The notes below the pieces were generated by a model. The model searched no databases. It saw only the letters and a list, made by a program, of their open reading frames with translations, and was not told the DNA's origin. From Symbiodinium natans (Eukaryota; Sar; Dinophyceae; Suessiales; Symbiodiniaceae), in assembly GCA_905221605.1 (NCBI GenBank), contig CAJNDS010001824.1, positions 667,048 through 731,047 of the forward strand: DNA of 64,000 nt, written 5' to 3'. A program made the translations under genes and the position numbers. Numbering within the stretch: the stretch's first letter is position 1; every line of letters starts with the position of its first letter. Shown here in pieces: positions 58,401 to 64,000 of the stretch.

Positions 58401-60503
58401 TTCATCTGGGCGGCTGGCTTGAGGTTCTTTGAAGAGTTGCTGTTTGCCGTTATATGTTTAGGGAGGTCTATCAGCCAGGCAGCAAGAACCACGATGATGA
58501 CGGTCCTCCCTGTCCACGCCCTAAATACCGCACTGAGCAAATTCCCCGAAGCAGCTGACAGGGCAGTAGCGCAGAGTAGCGCCATGTTATCCCACACCGA
58601 AAGCTCGGCTTGGTTTCGCAGGAGCGCGAGGCGCTGATGGAGCAGATGGACGGTGCTCTGCCCACCGGGTCAGGCGGGCAGGGCGGTCTGGCCAGTTAGC
58701 GAAGGCAGTCCCGAAATTTCATGGTAGCCGACCCCAGACACCAAACCCCCAAACCCTACATAGACCCCAAACCTAAACTCTAATGACCCCAAACGCCTTG
58801 AAACCCTCGAGGAAGCAGAGGGCCCACCATGCCCTACAAGTCCGCGGTGAAGGCGTCCATGGAGCCCGGACCCCGGTTGCAGCCTCCCCCCGCGCATTGT
58901 TGAGGGCGGCTTAGGGATGCTTACTACTTTTTTCTTTGAGGGGGGGGGGGGGTTGTTGAAAATTATTTTGGGGACAGCTTTTGTTTTTTTTTTGGGGGGG
59001 GAGGGTCCGTGGGCGGGGGATCATTCTTGTGATAAGTCGGGTTATTAGGCCCTATTGGGCAGGGTCTCGGGCCTGATTTTCACGGCGGCTTGCTTCCGAC
59101 AGTGCTTAAGGTTTGGGGGGTTCGCAAGTAGGTTAGGGGTTGGTAAGGTTCAGAAACAGTTGCGTTTACATGGCCTTCCGGCATGCGGTGTCTTGAACAT
59201 ATGGCTGGGGGGCTTGGGTGCGAGCTTTTCAAAACCAGTTGCTGCTCATGAAGGGCATGTTGCACGCACACACGCTTGTGAGGATGCGCAAGGAGGAGCA
59301 CATCCTGGCAAAGGAGCGACAGTTGGCTGCGTGCTCAGCCAGACAGTCACACAGTCAAGGGTTGCTGCGGACATCAGCACCCAAAGCAACCGGTGAAGGG
59401 GGCTGGTTCTGATTTGGGGTACAGTTTTGTGTGTGTGTGTGTATGGGCGTATGTTTGGAGGTGCAGAAGAAAGTCTCCCAAAAAAGGAACCAATGGAGAA
59501 CAAGTACTGCGCCCCTGCATCCAGGGATTCTGTGCTTACATTCCGACTTGGGGAGAAGCGGAAGCCCCCTGCACTGGTACAGAGTAGCCGTGCAAACCGA
59601 AATGACAAGCCACTCGAATCTGCGACCGAGTGTCCGTGTAAGGAAGCGACCTTGAAAAAGTTGGCGGAAAGTCAGGCTCCGGAGCTGTTGCAGTGTCTGG
59701 TGGAGTGCAACTGAGCAGACTGCGCAGATTCATGTTGTGGGGTGGTACCACTGATAATCATTGTAGGTACCTATTGTGCTAGGACTCCTCATACATAAAG
59801 GTACCCACAAGGCCACAAAGTGATTCCAAGAGCCTGGACACACTCCGAGCAGCTCTCGTGTTCGCCATTCCCAGGAGGCAGCTGCGGTGGCCGCCGCCAG
59901 CGCCGCTCCCGCGCCTGGTGCCTTGCTGGAGGCTCTTGAGCGGGTTTAGGGTGTATCATCTGGGATGCTTAATGGGGATTATAGTCCCCCCTATGTCCCC
60001 CCTATTGTAATCCCTAGGGCTGTCAGGATAAGGGGGAACGTCCCAATGTAACATGCGCACCATTGAAAGTCTTTCCGGCTACCTTTGCTACCATGCTGAA
60101 GATCTCCATCTCTGAACCCCATGCTGACAACAGTTCGATGTCGCATGAGAGCTGCGCCGAACATGCATCAAACAAGCGCGCTGCCCGAACTTTTTGAATT
60201 AATCTGCCTGCAATGGCCATTGCCTGAAAAGCCTAGATGCCTTCCCTCCCTCCCCAAATAGGGAACCCTAAACCCCAAACCCAAAACCCCAAAAAACATA
60301 AACAGCCCAAATTGGGAATACTGGCCCTAATTAGTGAACCCTAAACCCCAAACCCAAAACCCCAAAAAAACCCAAATAGGGAATACTGGCCCTAGTTTGT
60401 CAGCTCGAGTCTTGGCACAGGAGGCGCGGCCTCCCAGCGTGGCGGCCTGCGTGGCAGCGCAGGCCAACAAGATGCTGCACCCCGGGGCTACGGAGGCCTG
60501 CAG
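40910..60503 (+). CDS. IQ-motif / coiled-coil protein gene, more than 40 micro-exons
   Basis: Dozens of short exons (about 35-110 bp), nearly all AG-flanked, encode Glu/Arg/Lys/Gln/Ala-rich helices, e.g. MRRMQEEMDVQAREEREAAE and LREQKRLEELRRKERRQRE. IQ motifs (calmodulin or light-chain binding) are visible as KIQASWKG, LQARWRGRMARRRY, RRIQAIL|GAYRVRRA (split by an intron) and IRIQAIMKG. The first exons (40910-41776) are not coiled coil and may form a separate N-terminal domain. Architecture resembles IQ/coiled-coil axonemal or cytoskeletal proteins, but no family can be named. Whether all exons belong to one gene is inference from continuity of strand, composition and splice phase. The 3' end may be near 58684 (LAS then TAG) or 60503. 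Confidence 0.65.
40999..41095 (+). other. 97-bp intron made mainly of TTTAGGG telomere-type repeats
   Basis: Starts GTACAGGG, carries nine TTTAGGG-type units, ends CGTGCAG. It is bounded by two in-phase exons, so a telomere-type array makes up most of a spliceosomal intron. Confidence 0.65.
41096..41206 (+). CDS. IQ/coiled-coil gene exon
   Basis: Reads EESPTSTAHFPFGPLSRDPY then DTFVKQQLMLLEDELL. Globular composition; not recognised. Confidence 0.65.
41218..41292. repeat. TTTAGGG/TTTGGGG telomere-type array
   Basis: About ten units, five TTTAGGG then five TTTGGGG, right after the donor of the previous exon. Confidence 0.95.
41585..41640 (+). CDS. IQ/coiled-coil gene exon
   Basis: After TTCCCCCAG the frame reads LRSLDMEDSFVQEPGTAE. 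Confidence 0.5.
41684..41776 (+). CDS. IQ/coiled-coil gene exon
   Basis: Reads PYFGIAPKPPSEPYNKAPAS then IREKVALKI. Confidence 0.55.
42820..42950 (+). CDS. IQ/coiled-coil gene exon
   Basis: Reads SSSWQVARQRQQLEYSLAEL then SRNPHGMSEGQAANFAGRPL. First clear helical heptads of this gene. Confidence 0.5.
43086..43135 (+). CDS. IQ/coiled-coil gene exon
   Basis: After GAAGCAG the frame reads ALEQRVQQLIAPWLHG. Confidence 0.5.
43621..43725 (+). CDS. IQ/coiled-coil gene exon
   Basis: After GCCCCAG the frame reads ERREQRERLRSGTPPRAAAP. CCCTAAA units end about 25 bp upstream of the acceptor. Confidence 0.5.
43726..45712. other. Long intron-like stretch
   Basis: No exon recognised. It contains short TTTAGGG remnants near 43990 and unremarkable sequence; open frames on both strands lack recognisable motifs. 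Confidence 0.35.
45713..45770 (+). CDS. IQ/coiled-coil gene exon
   Basis: Reads MEQSRKAAEDALYQNEAG; boundaries approximate. Confidence 0.5.
45850..45906 (+). CDS. IQ/coiled-coil gene exon
   Basis: After GTGCCAG the frame reads RKKAERERQKTAEERVRW. Confidence 0.55.
46091..46135 (+). CDS. IQ/coiled-coil gene exon
   Basis: After TTGCAAG the frame reads ERKKAELAMQRAVAW. Confidence 0.5.
46451..46493 (+). CDS. IQ/coiled-coil gene exon
   Basis: After TTCTAAG the frame reads EEERLRAEQEFAEA. Confidence 0.55.
46688..46758 (+). CDS. IQ/coiled-coil gene exon
   Basis: After AACGCAG the frame reads AEQTRREEAKQRQRDKRGAA. Confidence 0.6.
47204..47251 (+). CDS. IQ/coiled-coil gene exon
   Basis: After GCCGCCAG: AMRKQQDSEKKRREEE, followed by a GC donor (GCTCCT). 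Sixteen codons, phase 0. Confidence 0.65.
47304..47382 (+). CDS. IQ/coiled-coil gene exon
   Basis: After GTTTCAG: EDMRRMQEEMDVQAREEREA then AERRL; GCATGT follows as a GC donor. Confidence 0.7.
47490..47545 (+). CDS. IQ/coiled-coil gene exon
   Basis: After ATCCACAG: ERAERERAMAEEADRL. Confidence 0.55.
47620..47694. repeat. CCCTAAA telomere-type array
   Basis: About ten units between two coiled-coil exons. Confidence 0.95.
47725..47789 (+). CDS. IQ/coiled-coil gene exon
   Basis: After GATTCCAG: KGKADPKLNPRRFFANNAKL then D; GTAAAG donor. Confidence 0.6.
48339..48440 (+). CDS. IQ/coiled-coil gene exon
   Basis: Reads EEVEKCRELMQRLMATEAAR then FLQAPRNGAKLVA; GTGAGC donor. Telomere-type TTTAGGG units follow at 48464-48486. 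Confidence 0.6.
49334..49395 (+). CDS. IQ/coiled-coil gene exon
   Basis: Reads RAKLEATKQRLAEAAEKIAR. Confidence 0.6.
49555..49605 (+). CDS. IQ/coiled-coil gene exon
   Basis: After ATTTGCAG: NKERERLAARLKEISA. Confidence 0.6.
49830..49895 (+). CDS. IQ/coiled-coil gene exon
   Basis: Reads DVWSKWRERAAARLLGYW; boundaries approximate. Confidence 0.45.
50284..50355 (+). CDS. IQ/coiled-coil gene exon
   Basis: After CTCCAG: AMARKHFAARMAQHRRDCEA then AKEA. Confidence 0.6.
50851..50938 (+). CDS. IQ/coiled-coil gene exon
   Basis: After TTGCCAG: ERWVLEAKQARRKAWDAEAH then GKTDRKRQ. Confidence 0.6.
51146..51203 (+). CDS. IQ/coiled-coil gene exon
   Basis: After GGCGCAG: VAAMRERVALMDKPVAQT. Confidence 0.5.
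51297..51341 (+). CDS. IQ/coiled-coil gene exon
   Basis: After GGAAGCAG: DLERRERELAALRRR. Confidence 0.6.
51964..52070. repeat. Imperfect 34-bp inverted repeat (hairpin element)
   Basis: GAGCCCAATACCCC...GGAATATACCT at the left pairs with AGGTATATTCC...GGGGCATTGGGCTC at the right, with a few mismatches and a one-base gap. It lies about 10 bp before the next exon's acceptor. Confidence 0.75.
52288..52350 (+). CDS. IQ/coiled-coil gene exon
   Basis: After CTTCCAG: DRLKAAAEAEKKKQEEASRA G. A smaller possible exon (GRKLRKSGKLMEERLA) lies at 52098-52150. Confidence 0.65.
52672..52719 (+). CDS. IQ/coiled-coil gene exon
   Basis: After CATCCCAG: AAQRRQEAIREAEAAG. Confidence 0.6.
53028..53063 (+). 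CDS. IQ/coiled-coil gene micro-exon, 36 bp
   Basis: Exactly 12 codons between CGTCCAG and GTGGGA: ERKRQQEVLKAQ. Confidence 0.7.
53115..53190 (+). CDS. IQ/coiled-coil gene exon with IQ motif
   Basis: After GTTCCAG: HEEAIRDLEFRWKTYHATKI then QASWKG. ATKIQASWKG is an IQ-motif core. In phase with the 36-bp exon 51 bp upstream. Confidence 0.75.
53333..53402 (+). CDS. IQ/coiled-coil gene exon
   Basis: Reads LRESIVRARNDRRRAAAEKA then KKE. Confidence 0.6.
53473..53532 (+). CDS. IQ/coiled-coil gene exon
   Basis: After CTGGCAG: AEANERRAAARREEERRRH. Confidence 0.6.
53618..53680 (+). CDS. IQ/coiled-coil gene exon
   Basis: After CTCGCAG: RLEEEKRAQEAVTRQNAW. Confidence 0.6.
53995..54061. repeat. Perfect 27-bp inverted repeat with 13-nt loop
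   Basis: 53995-54021 is the exact reverse complement of 54035-54061. As RNA it would form a 27-bp hairpin. It lies in an intron of the IQ/coiled-coil gene. Confidence 0.95.
54289..54339 (+). CDS. IQ/coiled-coil gene exon
   Basis: Seventeen codons between TGTCCCAG and GTCATC: AMRKLLAEMEDRRLGQY. Confidence 0.7.
54410..54476 (+). CDS. IQ/coiled-coil gene exon with complete IQ motif
   Basis: Reads LRLQARWRGRMARRRYAE, fitting IQxxxRGxxxRxxY with Leu for Ile, then GTGAAG. The start is uncertain. Confidence 0.7.
54789..54845 (+). CDS. IQ/coiled-coil gene exon
   Basis: Nineteen codons between CTCTGCAG and GTTGGC: LREQKRLEELRRKERRQRE. Confidence 0.7.
54927..55016 (+). CDS. IQ/coiled-coil gene exon, first half of an IQ motif
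   Basis: After GTCGCAG: YKVSTFSKRLHDVEFIQKTR then AARRIQAIL. The IQ motif seems to finish in the exon at 55928. Confidence 0.65.
55310..55660. repeat. CTA/CTT trinucleotide tract, intronic
   Basis: About 350 bp of CTACTACTT-type triplets that splits an IQ motif between two exons. Poly-Tyr or poly-Ser ORFs across it are artefacts. Confidence 0.95.
55928..55993 (+). CDS. IQ/coiled-coil gene exon, second half of an IQ motif
   Basis: After TTGCCAG: GAYRVRRAKLQLRNLKHERE then EK. Joined to RRIQAIL it gives a full IQ motif. Confidence 0.65.
56087..56173 (+). CDS. IQ/coiled-coil gene exon
   Basis: After TCCTCAG: EYSKRAAVKLKIERERLQKL then EEQKARSES. Confidence 0.65.
56222..56280 (+). CDS. IQ/coiled-coil gene exon
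   Basis: Reads FEAKEATAKAKLQREAES; boundaries approximate. Confidence 0.5.
56501..56560 (+). CDS. IQ/coiled-coil gene exon with IQ motif
   Basis: After GATTCAG: EQAAIRIQAIMKGSVQRLRL; AAIRIQAIMKGSVQR fits IQxxxRGxxxR with Lys for Arg. Confidence 0.7.
56631..56715 (+). CDS. IQ/coiled-coil gene exon
   Basis: Reads TAKKLAKERYDMEQSKHLGL then DEKAAAA. KHLGLDEKAAA resembles the inter-domain loop of other repeat proteins but is not diagnostic. Confidence 0.55.
57854..57924 (+). CDS. IQ/coiled-coil gene exon
   Basis: After ACCGGAG: IERERADQKKEEEKAKLEKK then LEK, followed by a GC donor (GCTCTT). Confidence 0.65.
57942..58028. repeat. Imperfect inverted repeat (hairpin element) inside a 219-bp intron
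   Basis: CTTAGCAGGGAATGAGGGA... at the left pairs with ...TCCCTCAGATCCCTACTAAG at the right. It starts 17 bp after a GC donor and fills much of the intron 57925-58143. Confidence 0.7.
58144..58176 (+). CDS. IQ/coiled-coil gene micro-exon, 33 bp
   Basis: After TGACAG: ETERLEKERVK. Confidence 0.55.
58204..58320. repeat. TTTAGGG telomere-type array
   Basis: About 16 units with variants (TTCAGGG, CTTAGGG), filling most of the intron before the next exon. Confidence 0.95.
58328..58380 (+). CDS. IQ/coiled-coil gene exon
   Basis: Reads LRMEEAIQREREKLEQAT, directly after a telomere-type intron. Confidence 0.6.
58622..58699 (+). CDS. IQ/coiled-coil gene exon, possible stop
   Basis: Reads EREALMEQMDGALPTGSGGQ then GGLAS and TAG. 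It could be the last coding exon; coding-like fragments continue downstream (RMRKEEHILAKERQL at 59280; EAAAVAAASAAPAPGALLEA at 59876; EARPPSVAACVAAQANKMLH at 60421). Confidence 0.5.
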   Translation, partial: EREALMEQMDGALPTGSGGQGGLAS

Positions 60504-60508
60504 GGTCA

Positions 60509-60597
60509 GGCTTAGGGTTTGGGGTTTAGGGTTTAGGGTTAGGGTTTGGGGTTTAGGGTTTAGGGTTTAGTTTTTAGGGTTTAGGGTTTAGGGTTTG
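60509..60597. repeat. TTTAGGG telomere-type array
   Basis: About 12 units ending next to the AT-rich region. Confidence 0.95.
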
Positions 60598-60599
60598 GG

Positions 60600-61860
60600 A
60601 AAGGAAGGGTGAGAATTGGAAGCTGAACAACAACACAATAGTACAATAGTAATATACTACGTAATATAGCAATATGGTAAAATGATATAAGAAGACAACG
60701 GTATAAGAGTATACCAAGTATGTAGATCGTAGAAGGCTTCTGAAATTGCAGGTGTCCGTTTAACAAAATGCTAGAACAAAGGCGACTTGCTGGACACATC
60801 TTACGCTGCCCTCCAAGCAGACCCAACGTGTCAGATAAACCGTAGAGCCGTAGAGTAGGTCGCCCCAGAGAGCACTGGTTACACCACGCCAATGCTCTCT
60901 TTCATACAGCGCTAGCATGCAATGAAAGCTACACCGGCTCTGAAGCTCAAAAGGACAGGATCTTGCAGGCGGCAAGAGCCAGGATCATCTAGGACGACGT
61001 CTCACTCCGTCTTATCATTGAAGATTCAGCGAGCTGCCTTCAATTGGAACATACTATAATGAGTTAATGCTACAGTCATGTACTCATAGACTAGTACAGT
61101 AAGAAGGCAATAGTGAATTAGCACAATACAAACAGAATATCATAAGCTCATATTACCTCAGTGTCATCATACCAGAATATAATATAGCAATACAGCAAGA
61201 CAACAAAAACAATACAACAATATGGCAATATAACAATGTAACAAGATGACAATATGGCAATACAACAGTATAAGAATATAGCACATAGCAATATAACAAA
61301 AGTCATATACTAATACAGTCATATAATATTCTCACAATCGAATAGTCTAATAAATCTAATACCCTAAACGTCTAATAATGTAATCATGTAGGCATATAAT
61401 CTCACAACCATATAGTCATATAGTCATACTAGTATAAGAATAACATAAAACCGTAATATCATAATCTCAAAACGCGTACAATAATATAATAATCTAGTGA
61501 GATGATACAATAAAATATAAAAATCTATGTGCGCAATAGTACAATACTGTAAGATAACAACAGAATATCATACAATAACAAAAGCTAGAGGAACATAAAA
61601 CTACATTTGCAAGGAATATGTATACATTTAGATATACATTTAAATATACGTATAGATATATAGAGGTATAATTCAAAAACCATATTAAAAATCATAGTGT
61701 CGTATTTAAAGAATATCAGGAAGATACAATATTAGATTACCAGTAGATGCGAATGTACCTATATACCCATGTAGCCACGTAATCGTATAATCGTACAATT
61801 GTTGCAACTAGCAATTTGAAAGTTGTACTTTGGCATTTGTATACTTGTACTTTGAACAGA
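60600..61860. repeat. AT-rich low-complexity region
   Basis: About 1.2 kb rich in AATATAGCAATA-like motifs, far more AT-rich than its surroundings, interrupted by the LINE-like fragment. No gene signal from 61000 to 61860. Confidence 0.8.
60765..60992 (+). pseudogene. LINE-type (non-LTR) reverse transcriptase C-terminal relic
   Basis: One frame reads KMLEQRRLAGHILRCPPSRP, then TAG at 60843-60845, then SRRVGRPREHWLHHANA... to a TAG at 60990-60992. GHILR and GRPRxHW are typical of the C-terminal part of non-LTR reverse transcriptases. The internal stop and missing catalytic domain mark it as a relic. Confidence 0.6.
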
Positions 61861-62050
61861 TATAGTCACGAAAGCTAGCCCCTGAGGAGCTAGCGGAGTA
61901 TCTTGCTTAAGCGAAGCTTACAACCTGATGGGTATACAGGGCCCCCGGAGGCTCCGCCACGAAACGCAGCAAACTCGGTCGGTTTCCGGTGGGCAAACAC
62001 AGGTTTTGGGGAAACGGGCTGGCGTTCATTTCTTTCGTATATTGGTGCAA

Positions 62051-62186
62051 ATGAACGCCGTTTTCTGTGGATCCCAGGCCCTAGAAAAGCCCCCCAAGTC
62101 CCCCAAGAAAAGACTCAGAAGCCTTGATGTTGATTTGAGTCTGGCGTCCCTCAAAGCTGGATTGGACAGACTTCAGACTTCGCCTG
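62051..62186 (+). CDS. Possible first coding exon of the kinase gene
   Basis: Starts at an ATG (MNAVFCGSQALEKPPKSPKK), continues RLRSLDVDLSLASLKAGLDR then LQTSP, and ends at GTGAGT. The AAGCCCCCCAAG...GACTCAGAAGCCTTGATG segment recurs at 62250-62290, so a local duplication occurred. Confidence 0.4.
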
Positions 62187-63172
62187 GTGAGTGCAACATC
62201 TGTTGTGGTGTCATGCGCTTCAAAAAAGAGCCCTCCGGAAGATGCTAACAGAAAAGCCCCCCAAGAAAAGACTCAGAAGCCTTGATGTGTGACACGGCCT
62301 GCTGCCTTTGTGTGTGCTTGTCCTGCTGCGTAGTTGATGCCATGTTGACGGAAGCTCTTCCGTGGGAGTACCTTAACTAGCTTTCGTCCCAGGCCCTCAC
62401 TCCCAAGTTATACACCTAGAAAAACACACAATCATGTAATTAATCATGCAGGTTAATAATGGATTCCAATACTATAGGAATACAATGTTATATATATATA
62501 TATATGTATATATCATGAAATACTGTGCCATGACAAGGAGGAGTCCCACGATGCGTGGCCTGTGCAACATGAAATTTGTGCCGCGAGATCAAAAAAGTTC
62601 AGTGCTGAGGCCCATGAAACTTTGCTGGCTTTGTAATGCAAGATGCAACGCCAGGCCACCATGGCATCCTTCACTTCCAAGCCGTCAGCGGAAGAGGACG
62701 GCACATCTTGCAGCATTTGATTGTCGCTCCTCAGCCAATGACATTAATGAATGTGTTTGCAATATGTTGCACCACGTCGTACTTAAACTCTGTTCTGCAA
62801 AGATCAGCATTTGACTCAGCTTACCCTTCAGAACCTTTTGGCATGGCTGCCTGCCCGCGATTGCTGAAAGGCTCGCCGACACACGGCTCCGCCAACAGTG
62901 TTCCAGGCAGTGGCAAATTCTCTGGACCCAACAAATTGTAGGATGTGAAATGCAGCCTTGACATGCCGTTCCCAAAGGGCCAAGACATTCAAGGCCTGCA
63001 ACCTTCAAAGCCGGTTCAAAGGCCTCTCAAGCCGCTGCTTACACATCCTTTGGAGCGTCACGAGGCCGGTGACCAATCACCGGGCCGGCCGTCTCCAGGG
63101 CTGTGTCAGGTGCCTCCTCAGAAAGCCTAAAGCCATGCTTTCGGCATCTTGCATCTTGCAGTGTTGCGAGGA

Positions 63173-63758
63173 ATGTATCCGCCCCGTTTGCGCATTCTGT
63201 TGCTCGAAGGCGGCGCCTGCGTCCATGGCACGTCCACAGGCTGGGGACAGAGGGAATCATTTTGGCAGCAGCTGGACACCGTCTTGCCAAGCAACGCAGC
63301 ACCGCATGTGACTTGTGACCCATGTGATCGCTGGCACAAGGCATCAAAAGGCACAACTAGATCGCTCCCAGACAGGACAGGCCCCCTTTCCCAAGCCATG
63401 AGCCCATGCATCGACATAGCCGGGCCAAAGGATTTGTCTCCTCGTGGCTGGTCTATTTCTGGAAGCATGGACGAGCAGGATGCAATCTCAACGTTGGACT
63501 GCACTCCCGACTCTCAGACTGTGCCAGATCTTCAGTTCTTCCCTCCTACGGCAGCGAACGCGAGCATGCGCAAGCTCGGCCCGGACAGTGCGCAGCAGCG
63601 ACGTCTTTCGTTACGTGCGCGGGACTCCAACTGGAAGATCCGGCGCGAGGAGCTGGAAATCGGGAAAGAGCTGAGCCGAACGTTGCATAGCACCCTGTAC
63701 CTGGCTGACTGGAAGGGCACAACGGTTGTGATCAAGTGCGCCGGGCTTCACAGCACAG
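63173..63758 (+). CDS. Protein kinase (TKL/RAF-like) N-terminal exon, partial gene
   Basis: A frame open from 63131 to the donor GTATGT at 63759 ends in WKIRREELEIGKEL, then STLYLADWKGTTVVIKCA. This is a kinase N-lobe: W-x-I-x-x-x-E-L-x-I-G, beta-2 LYLADWKG, beta-3 VVIK with the ATP-contacting Lys. The Gly loop is atypical (GKELSRTLHSTLY). ATGs at 63173, 63398 and 63467 are possible starts. A Cys pattern CDPCDRWHK lies upstream of the kinase. The rest of the kinase is beyond the window. Confidence 0.65.
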
Positions 63759-63949
63759 GTATGTCAGACCGAATCCGGAAATCCGAGACTCCAGAGGCGT
63801 CCGAGACACAGGGCTCTGATAGCATGGTGCAGGAGCTTCAACACACGGATCTTCTCAGTCTGTTGACACGCTACACACGCACGCACGCGCATGCAGTTTT
63901 GTCGTTGGTTCGATCGCTTGTTTTTTTCCTTGTTTTGCATCGTTTTGTG

Positions 63950-64000
63950 CTTTGCTTGCTTGCTTGCTTGCTTGCATGCTTGCTTGCTTGCTTGCGTGCT
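63950..64000. repeat. TTGC tandem repeat
   Basis: GCTTGCTTGC... units at the window edge, within the intron following the kinase exon. Confidence 0.9.

Overview
The window looks like nuclear DNA of a dinoflagellate, probably Symbiodiniaceae-like. Four things suggest this: genes broken into many small exons with weak splice signals (GT-AG and GC-AG mixed, usually AG|G at the 3' side); CCCTAAA/TTTAGGG telomere-type repeats scattered through the introns on both strands; a Ty1/copia element of the type common in dinoflagellates; and a 12-base match to the 3' end of the dinoflagellate spliced leader inside that element's LTR. No rRNA, tRNA, CRISPR array or prokaryotic operon was seen. Apart from the retroelement ORF, almost no long ORF here is a gene, so genes were recognised by following conserved protein motifs from exon to exon.

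Layout. (1) About 231-24770 (+): one gene for a P5B-type (ATP13A-like) P-type ATPase. Its conserved segments appear in order: N-terminal membrane segment, LVPGD, TGE, M4, DKTGTLT, KGSFE, the NPPRPDT segment, TGD, ELAVT, ARMTPN, GDGGND, VVAPFT, then C-terminal membrane segments. (2) 5448-15880 (+): a complete 10.4 kb Ty1/copia retrotransposon inserted in an intron of that gene, on the same strand, just after the DKTGTLT exon. It has identical 221-bp LTRs, a 5-bp target duplication (CCCTA), a half-tRNA-type primer site, and one uninterrupted 3247-codon ORF. (3) About 27224-37335 (+): a DEAD-box RNA helicase with nearly every helicase motif on its own exon and a Trp/Lys/Asp repeat tail. Its large internal intron holds the longest telomere-type array and a tandem segmental duplication. 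(4) About 40910-60500 (+): a gene of more than 40 micro-exons encoding a coiled-coil protein with IQ motifs. (5) 60765-60992: a LINE-type reverse transcriptase 3' relic. (6) About 62051-64000 (+): the start of a protein-kinase gene that runs off the window.

The most notable object is the retrotransposon. Besides Gag, protease, integrase, reverse transcriptase and RNase H, its polyprotein carries a cytosine-5-methyltransferase-like domain (HLFSG and GGPPC motifs) before the integrase, and a 2-oxoglutarate/Fe(II) dioxygenase-like domain (HxD...H...R) between integrase and RT. It also has three tandem protease-like cores, one degenerate and two almost identical. It could therefore carry both a DNA-methylation 'writer' and a TET/JBP-like oxidising enzyme. 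Identical LTRs and an intact ORF suggest very recent, possibly current, activity.

Exon boundaries are approximate unless both splice sites and phase agree. All functional calls are motif reading without database searches.
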